Shown in pieces: positions 49,931-63,975 of a stretch of DNA of 64,000 nt. The DNA comes from Strigops habroptila (lineage: Eukaryota > Chordata > Aves > Psittaciformes > Psittacidae), in contig NC_044279.2 of assembly GCF_004027225.2 (NCBI RefSeq), positions 30,420,705 to 30,484,704 on the forward strand, given 5' to 3'. Both the position numbers and the translations under genes were made by a program. Each line of letters opens with the position of its first letter. Within the stretch, counting starts at the first letter, position 1. The notes beneath the pieces were generated by a model. The model searched no databases, was not told the origin of the DNA, and was given only the letters and a program-made list of their open reading frames with translations.

Positions 49931-50640
49931 GCTCCGCAGCGGCGTGTCCCCTCCACCCGCTTTACAAGCGCGAGTTAAAGAGCCGCCGCTGCGGCGCTGC
50001 CTCCTCCTGTGAGGAGAGAGGGCAGCCCCCCCCCGGCAGCCGGTGGTCCCGGGGAGGGGGCACCGCCGCGGCAGGGAGTCAACTTTGCTGGTGCGGCCGG
50101 GGCAGCTCGGGCAGGTGGCGGTGATGGGGGGCTGCGGGCGACGCGGCCCCTCGCCCCGCGGGTGGGCGCGGGAGGGCCCCGAGCTCCCCACCCACGGCGC
50201 GCGGGCGTACTGGGCCTGGGTTGGCGGGGCCCGCTCCGGTGAGGCGGCGGGGGCGGCTGTTACACGGCGGCGGTGGGGGGGAGCTGCCCCCTCCCGGGGC
50301 GCCTGCACGCTGCGGTCGGGATTAATCGTGTCGTGTCCTTCCCCCCGCCCCGGGCTGCCGAAAGTGGGACGCCTTCCGTGGGTAATCCTCTCGCGAATGC
50401 GGTCCCCTCGCCGCCGCGGGCATGGCGGGGGGAGCCGCGGCTGCTGAGCTCCGCCGGCCGCCGGGAGGGGCCGCAGAGAAAACCGTGTTCCCGGTGTCTT
50501 TGGTTGCTGCTGGCGCACCTCTGGATTTTGGCAGCATGTGGAAAGATGTATCGGTACCGCGTTTCTCCAGCGCATCGTTTCGGGAGCGCTGTTGCTGCGC
50601 GGCTTGTCTTCCAGAGCAGCATGCACGCCAGGGCAGCTAG

Positions 50641-53600
50641 GCTCATTGACTTGTTCACGTTTGGGGTGTATCTAATCAGCTAGAAAGGGATTGGGTTTTT
50701 TTTTTTTCATTACAACCTTCTTGCAGTAGAAATAACAGCGTTTCGCTTTGTTTTCCCCTTGTAAAATGCTAGTTTTACTTCTTTTCTGTGTCACTTTCCC
50801 GTAAATGGCAGTAATTCAGGGCGGCTGTAGTAACACCTGCTGGTGAGAACAGAAATACCGCTTGCGGACATTGCCGAGGCTGAGCTCTGCTAGAAAAGTC
50901 ACCTGAAGGGGCTGGGCGAGCCGTGATCCTGTGCCTCAGCTGCGAGCTGAGTGAGGGGTTCTTCAGCAATTCCATCCGCTCTGTGAAGCGCTATTTAATT
51001 CTGCTTATAAAACCTACCGGAGATTATCTATGTAGTTGATCAACTATGGTCCATTTAGTAATGGAAGTAAACTATGACCTGTGAGCTACCGATGTTTTCA
51101 GTGGTTATTACATTAAAGCACATGAAAAAGTATTTAAAAAGGTTCTTCAGGGATTTAAAAATAAACCATTATGTAATTACTGGGTGTGTACAATTTAGCC
51201 AAAAATTGCCTAAACTACAGCCACCTGTGCAGAGGTGGTTGTATCAAAGGAGGTGTTAACAAATAACTTTACTTAGGATCAGTCTTTTGTATAAAATTAC
51301 TTTTAAATCAGTAAAAAATAATGAACACAACTTGAAATTGTGTAAGAGCGGGGGAGAGCTTTCTGAAATAACCTAAAGTTATAAAAATTCTCAGTTTCTT
51401 TTCTGCTAGTAACTTTTACATGTAATTCTCATAATGCAAATACTATACCAATCCCTATGAAAGGATCGTCTTTTGTCCATGCTGTATAAAACTAATAATT
51501 GACCAAATTTTCTTAAATAACTTTTGGTAATGTTGCAGGAGCCTATTGGTAGTATGGAGCTTTTGTTTGTTTCTTTACATTTGAATGTGTATCATCAGCA
51601 TCAGTTGCTTAGTTTTTTGTATTTGTGCTTGGAGATAGTTGACATTGCATCAAAATATACCTTATCCATGCTTAAATTTTGCAAAAAGTAAAATAAGCAG
51701 TTAAGCAAAAACATTCCTGTATTGTCTACAGTGCTGTTCTAAACCAAGAAGAGATTTCCAGTTTTACTTCTGACAGACACCAAAATGTAATGCAACCTCA
51801 ACTCAGCTGCATGATAATGCAAAGAACTTACTTGATGTAAGATTCTGTTAAATCAAGTACCTTAAACACCTTCTGTAGAAGAAATCCACATTATTAAGGT
51901 TATGGAACAAAGAGTTTCTAAATGACCTTTTAAGCATGTTTTTCTGATACTGATACTTAACTACATGATCACATAATATCTTTTTTCTACAGGAACCCTG
52001 TCTCATTCAGTGCATGGGATGGATGGAGCTCACTTAACACAATTCAGTAGTTTTCATTGATCACTGTGTGAGCCCATGATTTATTTACACCACATCACTC
52101 AGCTCTGCTTTGAAGATAGAACTGATAACATTTGTATGGACTTGGCTAAAGTGCTTATCATCATGGGATTGGAATGCCTTGCAAATAATCATTAGTTTAC
52201 CAAACACTATCTAAGATGAGACAAGACTTTTACAGATAGTGAATAGAGGCACAAAGAGGGTTAGGTTAAAAGTATTAATTCATTTTTGGCATCCAGTTTG
52301 AAATTTCTACAATTCTTGTAAATATGATTGCTCAAATTACAACTGCCACTGCTTTTAGTAAGTCCTGAGTGCTTCACACATCTGTGAATGTATCTGCAGA
52401 GTAGATGGGAGAAAGAGGAATTCACAGTTAATTCATAGTTAAACTAGGGAAATTTTGGGTTAAATGCTGTGCATGACAGTAAGAGGAATGGGGGGAAACC
52501 ACAAAAGGGAGGGCTTTAATCGTTAAAGTCTTTGTGGCATATTACAGAGCCCCTGTCCCTTTTTCCTTCTGCAAGCCCTGCCTCATTCACTGCACATATT
52601 CCTATTTGTCAGTAGGCAAGACAGGAGTCCTACCTGCATTAGGCTCTGTATCATCTTCTGTGCATTCTCATCATGTGCACTAAATGAGGAGAGATAAGTT
52701 TGAAGAAGCAGTGCATGCTTTTATTTAAATATTGTATAAAAATGTACGCACTCAAGGGAAGTGAATTATGGTTACACAGACAACAGTGTTTGTCATTTTA
52801 CGACTTTTGAGTGGTTAATTTAGTAACTTTAATAATATTCTTTCATGTTGCCTGTGGGGTAAAATGTGTGTACATGTCCCTATGTATTTTATTAAAACCT
52901 AGAAAACTAAACTTACGGAAATATAAAAAAAACTCCAAACCCAAACAAAACAAGAAAACAGAAAATTTTCAACTCTCAAAGTAAATTTCTTCTTGTGTTA
53001 CTGTATTGGACCCACAATGGCTATCAACAGGATTGGAAAAGCTGAATCTTTTGCAGAAGCTCTTGAACTCCTAGCTTCATTATGAGTGGTGGCATTACGA
53101 GAGTGCAGTCCCTTTTATACACCAGTGGTAGAGCAGAATGGCATGGTTTGTAGTGCATTTGCACAGGTACTTCTAATAGTGGAAAATGGCAAAAGACTCA
53201 AGTCCTTTCTACTCTCTAGGCTTTAGAGAAAATATATCATGGTGGATGAGGGCTCATTTGTCACTCTTCTGCAAGCACAGTCCTTTTCACTTCATCCTTT
53301 ATATGTATCCTGAGAACAGCCTCCTTATCTTCCTGTAGCCAGTCTCAGTCTTCATTTTTTTAGATATTCATGGTCTTGACTATTCCAAATTTGTCTTAGT
53401 CTCTTGTCTCAGCCAGTCCTATTTGTCCTTGCTTTTTGCCTGTCAGCATCATTCCTTCCATTTATTTTTCTTTATTCCCAGGAGTTTTCTTGTCTTCATT
53501 TACCACATCAGTCCAGTCTACTCTCCTTCCAGTCTCTAGTCACTTTTACTGTGCTTTTACCTGACACTGGTCTCGCTCTTCGTAGACTGTAAAGTGGCTT

Positions 53601-54879
53601 TTGTTCTTCTGCACTGAAGCAACACAGTAGTTTTCTTCTAAGAAGTTGGTTAGGTTTTTGGTACATTTTTAGAGGTACAGTAAAGAGTGTAGTGTTAACT
53701 CAAAGCTTGGCTATATTAATGGTTTCAAACCATAGTCACTGAAGTTTTTTGAAGTAAAAAGATGCTTTTGAGGAAAGAAGAAAAAAATTGATGTGTTTTT
53801 CCTCCATTGTTCCTTTTAAAAAAATTGAATTCTGGAATTAATTTTTCAACAAGACATGTAACAATGTGTTTCTATAGAGGCATTGGCAGAAAGCAAGGAC
53901 AGACAGGACACTTACTTTACCAAAGTTGTAAGTAGTGATAAACATTAGAAATGCTGAGCAAATTAAATAGTTCTAATTATGAAGAGACATCAGTAATTTG
54001 TTTAGCTCTGCTTAGTTTTGGAGGGTTCTGGGCTGGCAAATAAAATAACTGATGATTTGGGTTTGCTTTGGGTTTATAGTTTGGGGTGTTGGTTTTTTGT
54101 TGTTTGGTTTTTTGTTTGTTTGTTTCCATTTTAGTTAAGGTTTTGTCACAGCTGCTTTAGAGAAATACTTACAAAAAGAAGATGTAAGCCTCTCACTGAA
54201 TTGAGATCTGAATGAAACTGTGACTGTTGGTGTTACCACTGCACATAGTATTTTGTTTGTATAAAGTAGTCCTTTTGATGTGATAAAAATACTATCTGCA
54301 ATAACTTAGTAGCTCTCATGTCTGAAATGGGAGTCATGGACGAGTTATGGTTTGCACCACAGACTGAATATTAAAATTAATGTGAGACTGTGTAAAAACA
54401 TTTTCATATCTGTGGAATCTTCTTAAGATGTCATGTGAGCAGTGCAGTTTGAAATGAAGAAATATAAATACACATATTTGACAAGTTCTTTGCTTTTATT
54501 TATGTACCTGCTTTCATAATTGACACATAGTGGCCAGATTATGTGTTGTTACCATACAAAGGGTTAACTTGTAGCAAAGAGATAATGATTTAGTCATAGG
54601 ATGCATGTTCTTTTTATAGTTTTATTGGAAACATCCTGCTTTACCATAGACAATTCAATTTTCTGCAGTTTAGCAAAGTAGTCGAACACAAGTGTAACTG
54701 TAAGTTGCTGTTGATTCCTGGTCAAGCCAGTGTTCAAAGCTTGTATTAGTTTTTGCAGGAAATTGTTCTTCTTACCCTTAAAATCTGAGTAATGCACTTC
54801 AGCTTAACAACTGCTAAATTTAATTTGTAAAAATCAAGGAAAGATGTTGATATATCCAGTTCAAAGCATCAGAAACTGA
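50641..54879. other. Probable first intron or flank of the CpG-island gene
   Basis: AT-rich sequence with no recognised coding exon. A good acceptor (atcttttttctacag, AG 51991-51992) lies before a 60-base stretch with only a very short open frame from an ATG, so a second untranslated exon is possible but unsupported. G/T-rich low-complexity sequence lies at about 54055-54128, and C/A-rich sequence at about 52921-52965. Confidence 0.5.
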
Positions 54880-55052
54880 TTACTCAGAGAATTGTGCAGT
54901 CTCCCTTTCTTTGAAGTGTTCAGGGCTCAAATCGATAAAAACCCCTGGCCCACCTGATCCGATGTCTTAGCTGACCCTGTTTTAAAGCAGGAGATTGGAC
55001 TGCAAAACCTGCCTGACATCGCTTACAACATGGATTATCCTATGACTTTGTC
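54880..55052 (+). mobile_element. CR1 LINE 3' fragment
   Basis: It matches the CR1 3' end in plus orientation: gagaattgtgcagtctccc, ctgaccctgttttaaagcag, gagattggactgcaaaacc, and a degenerate ATTCTATG-type end (atcctatgactttg). It is moderately diverged and 5'-truncated. Confidence 0.75.
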
Positions 55053-57136
55053 CTATCATTTTCTAAAAGGGAGAAACATCAATATACAGTCTGAACAGTA
55101 CTTCCTGAAAGGGGAAGGATAGCCTGTGCCAACAGTCAAATATTTTAGTGTCTGAATGAAATACTTAACGTTACAGACTGAATTTGGGTTGTCTTTTTTT
55201 TTTTTTTGTAGTTTTCATTGGTAATTGTATTTAAATGCACCACTAGATCTGCTGTGTGCATTAGGTAGGCTTGATGTTGTATTATAAGTCTGTTTTATGG
55301 GAGATAATAGCAGGATTCAGTAGCTTGGTCAGTTAATGTGGGTATGTTGTAATGTGTTGTAGTACTTCAGTAATGATACCTCTTCAGTTTCGTCAGAAGA
55401 CAGGATCCCTTCTGTTAATACAGCTGGTTTATATTATGTAGCATATTTTTCAAACAAATCTCACACACTTTAATCTGAATGTAAATATTTAAAACATACA
55501 CTGGGATGTTGATAAGTGAACAGGCTGTTAACGTTGTCTCAATGTTGTACCTAGTTAAGGTGCTAATCTTTCTGGGAATGATCAGTGCTTGCTAAATGAG
55601 GGAGATAAGTAGGTGTCCTGTCTCAAGCAGGGTGATGGGACAACAGAAGAGTGATGGTTCTGACATGTCAGCTGCAGTGAGATGGGGAATTTTGAATTTA
55701 CCACAATGGGGAAATAAGTCCTCATCGTTTTAAATTTCTGTGTTATTTAAACCCAATGATTTTTGGGAGTGCCTGTTTATAATTCAGGTTATAGCTGATG
55801 CAGTGATGGACACATCACTTTTTTGAAAGCTATCTTGATTCTATGGATGTCATAAATTCACCTTTCACATATAGTTTTGTTTTTTACTCTTGTTCTTCAG
55901 GCTTTCCATGTTCAAGCCTAATCGCAGCTTAGGAGAAGTAAAATAATTTACTTTGCTTCTTGCGTGAGAAAATAGAAGCAGCCTTTATCCTAAATATTTC
56001 TTATTGAAGACTTCCTTCTGGATAGCTGGATTTCCAACTAGTATGCTTTCTTTGAAACCTGAAATAAAGCTGACTTTGTTTCGATAAAGGCGGTCAGTTG
56101 TCTTGCCAGCTACTCACTGGTAAGACTTGAAATGATGTTGAAAAGCAATTAAATATCTCTATGTTGAAGATCAAACCTGTATCTTCCTTTACCAACCATT
56201 ATTAGTGAACTTCTAAAAGTGCCTGGTAGAATAACTACCTGTTAATAAGGCTTGCTGTTTCTAGAAGGCAGAAGACTGACTGCTGTTGCCAGTAATACTT
56301 TTAGCTAAAGTACTGCATTTTTCACTATGAACATTTTTGATCAAAGCGAGAATCATGAAGATTAAGATAAATGGGAGCAGATAGAAATATACATTTTCTG
56401 TTTTCTATATTTCTTGTGAAGAATAAGGCCATCACTCTTTTGTACTATTGCCAGAAGCCCAGCTCTCCTTTCATCAGCTGTCTACAGTTTAGGTCTTTCA
56501 TAAAAATGAACTTCAGAATATTGAACAGTTTCCACTTCAGATTTTCATTATAAAGGAGCTCCAAGGGACACCAGCTGCTGTTGAAATAGATCTTGGGAAG
56601 TCAGAAATTCTGAAATGCTTCTTTTTCCCTGCTTCTTTTCCCTTTCTTAACTCTCTTTGCTCTTGATTTTTATTATGTTTTTTCCCCTCTAACTTTTCCT
56701 GACTGTAATTTTTCAAATTTTTTTAAACATATTAATGTTTCGAGAAAGTATCCAGTTCTGCCACTTATACTAGATGCAGCAATGATATTCCTGGAAAAGG
56801 CAAGAATCAGGCCATCACAATGGGAAATTAGACTACAGCTTGACTGTCTTGGGTTGTTCTGGAAAGTCATGAACTAAAGACAGATTAATGTGAAAGTTCA
56901 GCATTATCTGAGCTTAAAAAGTTATGTATGGATTTCTTTTGGATTGCTTTAATTTCTTTCTTGACTCTTTCTATGCAACACCTAAGAACTGTGCCAGCTA
57001 TTGAAAAAAAACCCCAACGATTAAGGAATAGTGGAATAGCGCTAATACTGGCTTGGGTTCTGAGCAACTGGGGTGATGGCTCTGTTATGCTTGCTTTGAA
57101 CATCTTCCATTTTAGTTTTGCATTAGGTCTTGTCAG
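55053..57136. other. Non-coding, AT-rich
   Basis: No exon, RNA gene or recognised repeat except a T run at about 55194-55208. Confidence 0.55.
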
Positions 57137-57282
57137 ATGGATACTTTGGTTTTGTGGTGGTTGGGGTTTTTTAGTTTTGGGGTTTTTTTTTTTGTTTGTT
57201 TGGTTTTTTGGGGTTTTTTGTGTGTGTGTTTTTTGTTGTGTTTTGGTTTGGTTTTTGGTTTTGTTTTTTTTTTTTGGTCAGT
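57137..57282. repeat. G/T-only low-complexity tract
   Basis: About 145 bases almost free of A and C on the plus strand, made of TTTTG, TTTGG and GGTTTTTT blocks with a (GT)n core. The open frames through it on both strands are artefacts of this composition. Similar but shorter tracts occur near 970, 10110, 10457, 18370, 54055 and 62757. Confidence 0.9.
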
Positions 57283-60200
57283 GTTGGAGAAAAGGCTTAT
57301 CCTCAGAATTATGGAGGGAATGCTGAATGAGATCCTCAGGGGTTTTGGCTCATCAACATGGTTCATTGCCTCTTTCATAATGTTGATCTGCCCCATTGAA
57401 AAGTAGATTTTTGCAAAATTTACTGATATATTAAGTAAGTGAAAAATTACAGTATATGGTGAATAATTCCTATCACAACCAATTTACCTTGTCTTTTTAT
57501 AAACAGTTTATCTGTGTAAGTATAGTATTAGGAGCTGGTATTTACAAAATCAGAATCTGGAAATCATCAATAAAACCTAATTAAAATAGTAAAAAATACA
57601 TAATGGAAAAAAAATCTGACACATTGATCTGGCCTAACCCAGTCACCATTACATTAATTTATATTTGTGTACATACACAAACGTACCTATATGCATGGTC
57701 TTTTATTTTTCTCCATTGCATTTATATTTGTCTGAAGAGTGAGGTCTGAAAAAGAAAGTTGTCTCTAATAAACACCCCAAAAATAATGAAAGAGAAGTAG
57801 ATAATCTAAAGTACGGAGATTTTTAAGAAATGAGTTTAGGAGTTACTAATTGCATGATTAAAATGTCAGTGTAAACAGTACTCTGAGTTACTTGCATGGT
57901 GTTAATGACAGTAACAAGAAAAATAAAGTGGTAATGGATGCTTTTTATTCTTCTGGAGACCTTCCACCAATATGTGCAAAAATGAGTCATTACTTGAGGT
58001 ATTTTCTTGAACTGAAGTATCTCTTCTTCTTTCTCCTATGATTTTGGATAAAATCGTATTGAATATGAATCAGGAGCAAAACCGGTGTAAACTCTCCCTC
58101 TGGGATAGTGGAGTGGATAATTGTTTAAAAAATATTAAATGCCTTTTTCTTTTTAACGCGATGGCTATCTGTGTGTTAACTAAGAATATTTGAGATGACT
58201 GAAGGGTTTTGAATGAAAAAGACTCAATTGCATTTTCATTACCAGCAACTTGCAGATTCATTTATTAGGCTGTGTGATTACAGAATGTGATTTTGGGGCA
58301 TGTAGGAAAGTGGTATGTCTGAAGAAGAAAGATTAATTTGCACTTAGATATATAGGTGAGATGCAGAAAAAGATAAATCCGACTAAACCAAGTATTTTGG
58401 TTTTGTGGAAATGGGAGTTTTGAATCTGCTGCTCAGAATGGCAGAGTCCTACAGAAACTTAAAGGCATAAAGGAAGTTTTGTAGTTAGAACAGCCCCAGG
58501 TTTGTAATAAAGCACAGCTGTTCCCATTTCCGCTCACATTCTTTTATTGTAATATGTTCTGTGGGTTCTGTACAGACCAGCTGACCCAGTATTAAATGGG
58601 GCTGAACCATAAAACCTGTTTTGTCTCATTTTGTGAGATCTTATTTGAAGCGTTCAAAAGATATAAAGACTTTTTTTCTTCAGAGTGATTAACTCCAGTC
58701 CAATGTGACATTTGTGTCTGAAGTCACAGCAGCTTCATAAAATTCAGGCTGCCTGTGCATACACTGGAAGGAAGCAGGGAGGCTTAGGCTCTTTTTTTAA
58801 CTAGGACAACTCTGAAAGAACCATACTTCACTGTATTGCCATGTACTTACATATTGCCTCAATTTTATTTACAACCATATAGCAAGCTTTTGTTGCCTAC
58901 TGAGTATTTTTTAGCTGTTTTTTAGCTGACCTTATCCTTGGCAATGTTGCTAACTCTCAGTATTTAAATTGACAACGATTAGATAAAGCCTGCAAATAGT
59001 CACTAAGGTGTCCCATGTGGTTTTTTTTTTTTTATGTTTGTTTTTGTTAAAAAAAACCCCAAACACACAAAAAAGCCACAGCAAACCCCACATCACACCA
59101 AGCACTCTTTTTCCACATCTATGCTAATGTTTACTGGTACTGGTGTGATGAGAGAAGAAAGGAAAATGTGGAAGGAATGTATGTGCCTTTTTGGCCACTG
59201 TCAAAAATTCTAATATACCAATGGGAACATGTCACAATTTACTGTTGTGTTATTATTTAATACATGCAAAGCACAGAAACACAGAACGCAAAATTCAGTA
59301 AGGTCTTTTCAGAGTTAAATATAGGTGGATTTAAATGAGAGGACTTTTTATTAGCTGTTAGCATGAGGCTTCAACCTTTATCATCCAAATGCAAGTTTTG
59401 GGCTGGACTGAGCACTCTCTGGCCGAAGACATTTACCAATAGTATAGAATAACGATATTTAGCTGTTTGGAGTAACCTCACAGAACACAGGCACTTGTGC
59501 TTCTAGGAAAAGTCCTTCAGGATGTTGCTGGGCACTTACATAAAAAGTGTATTTATGTTTGTGGCTTTATGTCTGTTAATCTACAGCAGGTTTCTTTTTT
59601 ATTCTGACTTCATTATTTCTCTTCTATGGGACCTTTGCCTGGGAATCTGTTTAGTACACATGAAAAATGCCAGTGTGTGCATTTGGGTTATATTTTTAAA
59701 TGTTCTTTACTCTTCCTGGCAAAATTTTGTGTTGCTGAATGTATTAGTATTGTTTGTGCTCATACTTGTCTCTGAATTCATGGCCCATTAAAAAGTGGAA
59801 GCCTGGCTTTCATCCTGGGTTATTCTCTTGCCTTCCCTGGAAGTTCTCTTGGTGACCTGTGGAGAACCACCTGAGTAAACCTGATCTCACTTCTAGGGGT
59901 AGGCAGTGGTGAGAAGCTGGGTCAGGGGAGGATAATAGTTAATGAGTGTGAACACACATATCTTAATTTGCCTAGCCTGTTCTGTACAGTCTAAAGTTGT
60001 CTACATGAGCTTAAATTCACATGAATGATTTAAAATACTCTGATTTTGCCCTAGTCTGCATTAGGACTGCTAATAAGTTTACTGACTGTCTCAAAAACAA
60101 AGTCATCTTAAACAGATTCCAATAAGTAGCTGGAGTGCAGCCAATTCTTATGTTCCTGCAGTTGTTAGGCCCTTCAAGATTCTTCCAATTTGGAACAGAA

Positions 60201-63200
60201 TTACCTGTGAAATTATCTGTCTACTTAGAGGTAGTCGTCTTTCAGATTTTGCTCTCATCAAAGGCACTCAAGAACTGGAGGAACTGACGAGGTCTGTGAA
60301 CATGTTTGCTGTTAATTGAATAGTAGCTTTAGAACAGCAGCATCTCTAAAGGCTTGCCAGGCCAGAATTATGGGTCCAACTGATCCCAGGACATAATATG
60401 GAAACCTGATACGTAATTAATAATTTAATCTGTAAGCCTGCTGTCTCTAAAAAAGCCTAAAAAAAATACAGAAAGATGAAGATGACTGTGATACCAGAAA
60501 AGGACATGTTTTCCCGTAGGAAGTACAGGAGCATATAATCAGTTTAAAGATGCAAATTAGTATAGGAGAATTATTATTTTTAATCATTATGTAAAGATTT
60601 ATTAGAGAAAAAATCTGAAAATTTAATTCAAGCCAAACAATTCCAGAAACTGCTTGATGATTGAAGGTACTCAAACTATGGACCATGTTTTTAAAAACTT
60701 TCACTTTTGCATGCACAAACCACCCAGTTTTAAAAGTATTTGTAGTTGAGTTGTTGCTGTTATATTTTAAACAATATACTTCTACGTTATAAATGTTTCA
60801 AATAAAGATAATATTTCTTATTTGGCATACTACACACTTTTTTGCTTGCATTTGTGACTTACTGTGTATAATTGGACCACTTTGGAGGGATGAACCATAG
60901 TCTGTCAATTAATTTTGATTTATATTTCAGTTAGTTTGTAGGAAGACAGGGACACTTATAAGGGTGGGCTTTTTAGTTGCGAAGTTTTGCATTATTGCAA
61001 GTAGATGAGTAGGAACATCTATATTCTTGCTTTTAATTTAGTCAAACCTAGAAGGCTGCCTTAGAAGATAGCTGAAAGCAATGAAGGAATCCTTTATAGA
61101 TTGATTTCTTAAATTGCTCATCTAGAGGTTTGGGTTTAAATATTTTCTCAGTTCAATGTGATATAAAAGCAGACATATTTTTTGCAGACTTCTAGAAATA
61201 TTCTCTTATGTTTTTATAGACAGTTGCAAATAGTGGGGGTTTTGTTTGTTAATCCTGACTGCAGAAGTGTGTATAAACATTACTGTGTCTCTTTTTTCTC
61301 TTGGTCTAGTGACAGTTGGCAGGTGCTAGCTTCCAATAAGTGAGAGCTGTAAGCTGCACAGCTTGGTAATTGGCATAGAAGTTGGGTAAGGAAATTGCCT
61401 CCTTCTCTTCTGCTACAATACAGTCTTTTTAAGAGAAGTTCTTTTTCTTTTCCTTTTCCAGAGAAAATCAGCCATTACTCATTTTTTCCAAGAAAGAATG
61501 CATACATGTAGGCAGCAGGAGGAAAAAGTACTTGTCCTCAGAATGGCTTGTGTTTTGCTGAACCAACTAGGAGTTGACAGCTCAACTGTCATTTTGAAAA
61601 CCAGTCTAACAATGTTTGAAAGTTAAAATGGTGCCAGCGGGGAAAAACTTTAGGGGTACCTGTGTGAAATGAATGATAAATGATAATCCTGTACAAGGAA
61701 AAAAAGTCAGTTTGAAATTATACAGAGAATGGCTCATTTTTTTCCCCTCTATTAAAAATAACATTTCTATGCCGTGCTTCTGAAAATATGAATCTTTGCT
61801 CCTTTTTTCTTCCTGCTTACTGGAAAGTAAGGAAGAAATGTTCTCTTTCTGCTAATTAGAGGAGAAAACATTATTCTGAGATACTATTGCAAATTGTTTC
61901 TATCGCTGAGATGATTCATTAGGAATATGTGAATATGCTACAAATTAATTTTAATTGAAGGAGCACTCTGTGTGTCACTCAGGACCAGACTGCTGTACAA
62001 ACTTACTTTGTATGAATAGCAATCATAAGGTCCATTAAACAGGTAGAGAAACCTGGTGAGAGACTGGAAAGTGAAAATGGTACAGTTAAAAACATTAAGG
62101 CATGTGTGGAAAGCATAGGAATATCTTGGTGTCTTCCTCATTGGACACCCCAGTGCCTCCTTTAAATGCATGGTGCAAGGAATTTTCTTTCAAGAAATAC
62201 GTGATTCTTATGGCAGATGAATAACTGTTCTTTATATAGTATTTCTATTTGAAACCATTTAGGAATTTCTGATAGATACAACTTCTGTCTTTACTTTTTG
62301 TTTAAACCAATGTAATTATGCATGTTGCTGACTGCAAAGGATTAATCTTGAAAATGGTACCAGCAAATGCTGCCTTCTCTTTGTAATGCTCTCTGACTTG
62401 ATGTGTGTCTCGTGCTTTAACTCTATACAACTTTGGTGTCAATACTTTATTCCCTCCTCTTAAGCCTATATGACACTTGCTACTTTGAGTTAGAGAATCA
62501 TAGCGTTATTCAGCTGAAAGAAGACACCCGCCCCCCTTTTAGCAATAAAACATTGATACAGCAATTAAGCAACTTATTTTGTTTATATTTTGTATATAGT
62601 TATGTAAATATACTGTATAGTACAGCTATGTTTTAATAGCACTTGAAGGTTGTTAATTACTTAAAAAGTAATGTATTGACAAATACAATTCTTATGAGTG
62701 TTGCCAGTTCAGCCTTCACAGATGATTTAGCAATGAGGCTTATGTAATACAAGTTACTTTGGTTGGTTGTTTAATTTGTTTTTGTTTTTTTGTTTTTTTT
62801 TTTTTTTTAAATGGAGCAACAGTGGAATTCACAGTGAGTTGTTTTGCAGGATTTTACTGCTGAAGGACATTTAAAAGTATATTTTGCTTCTAACAGTTAT
62901 TTAAGATTTTGGCAGTGTGTATGGGTACAAATTGCATTGCACTTCAAGTCAGAATTACAGAATTCACAGAAATCTGGCATTCAGTGAGCCTAGAGGAGTC
63001 CCTTCATGCATCAGATACAAGATCTGAGCTGATAACGTCTTGGAGTTTGTAGTACCTTTCCTTCTTAATAAAGGTCTTAATTAAACATTTATTTGGGTAT
63101 ATTTTCAAATACAACAGAAATCGTATGAAGAACAAAACCACATGTGGAAGAAAAATACGTTATTCAGCAGCTATTGTAATGCATGTCAGGGTGTGTAGGA

Positions 63201-63975
63201 GTTCTCATTTAGAGCATCTAAAAGTGCTTGTAAATTCTCTTTTCCTGGAGTTAGGGAGTGAGTTAGGGAGAGACAGATCCCAATGAAAACTTACTGGAAC
63301 ATCTTCTATTAATTAAGCTTTTATTATGAATAGAATCAAGCCAGTGTTATTAAAGCAGATAACTGTTAGGACAGGCCATTTGCTTATTCCGTCCGATTGT
63401 TCTCACATCCACAGGTACACACTGTCACATGCAGTCACTCACAGTCACCTGAGTGGAGGACAGCCCAGCTCTTTAGTCACAGGGGAGATCTGCAGTGGCG
63501 TGACAGTGCCTTCCAGGCAGGCATGCAGAGTCCCTCACAGGATCCCTGATTTCCTCAGCAGCACAGGCAGTGCTGGTGCCTCTGCCAGCACGCAGCTGCC
63601 ACTGCCACCTCGGATGTGGTCTGAGTTGCACAGCCCTTCATTGACATTAGCATGGCCTGATGGTCCTATGCATGCTCAGCAGACGCTGTGTCTTCCTTCA
63701 TGTCTTAAATGCAACGGGATGACAAATCTCCGTAGCTTATTAGCATTTGGGTAGACTTTTACACCCTTTTTCTTGGCATGTACATTTGCACTTTCTAGCC
63801 TGTTGGTTTCTGGTGGCTGTTACTCACCTGCACCTGTAGTGTCCATTTACAGAAACACTCAGGGGCAGGGTTTTTGTGACAACACAACTCTTGGACAACT
63901 GGTACTTCAGTGTGAAACTGCAATGGGAAGACACTGACCTGTGAAACATTTTTCTCAACTTTCTTTCAATCCTAG
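57283..63975. other. Non-coding sequence, no recognised exon
   Basis: AT-rich sequence. A T run followed closely by an A run (about 59022-59058) could fold as a weak hairpin. A T-rich tract lies at about 62757-62809. A short stretch at about 62491-62525 (gagaatcatag then cagctgaaagaagac) weakly resembles the complement of a CR1 3' end. The frame at 63326-63754 (plus) is open for 142 codons but resembles no known family. Confidence 0.5.

Larger units (their letters stand above)
49090..50640. promoter_or_regulatory. CpG island / promoter region of an unidentified gene
   Basis: GC content and CpG density rise sharply from about 49.1 kb, peak between 49.43 and 50.48 kb, and return to AT-rich background after about 50.65 kb. 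Such islands mark vertebrate promoters. Many long open frames appear on both strands (for example 49679-50626 minus), but this is the usual effect of GC-rich sequence poor in stop codons; their Arg/Pro/Ala/Gly composition matches no protein family. By human gene order (NRCAM, then LAMB4 and LAMB1, same strand) a laminin-beta gene could start here. I see no laminin coding exon before the window ends, so this is only a guess. Confidence 0.85.

Noticed and set aside
49049..50683. Many long open frames on both strands, including 315 codons on the minus strand (49679-50626)
   Set aside because: They result from CpG-island composition poor in stop codons. They overlap each other in most frames and show only Arg/Pro/Ala/Gly-rich sequence with no domain.
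57137..57406. Hydrophobic 89-codon plus-strand frame that could be taken for a membrane protein
   Set aside because: Phe/Val/Leu/Gly/Cys/Trp content is dictated by the G/T-only tract; the opposite strand gives Lys/Thr/Pro repeats.
62488..62530. Short minus-strand CR1 3' end
   Set aside because: Only about 30 bases resemble the CR1 start (gagaatcatag then cagctgaaagaagac), too little to call as a feature.
63326..63754. 142-codon plus-strand open frame near the right end
   Set aside because: No recognisable domain, no acceptor or donor at its borders and no conserved motif. A chance frame is the simplest reading, though a decayed repeat cannot be excluded.
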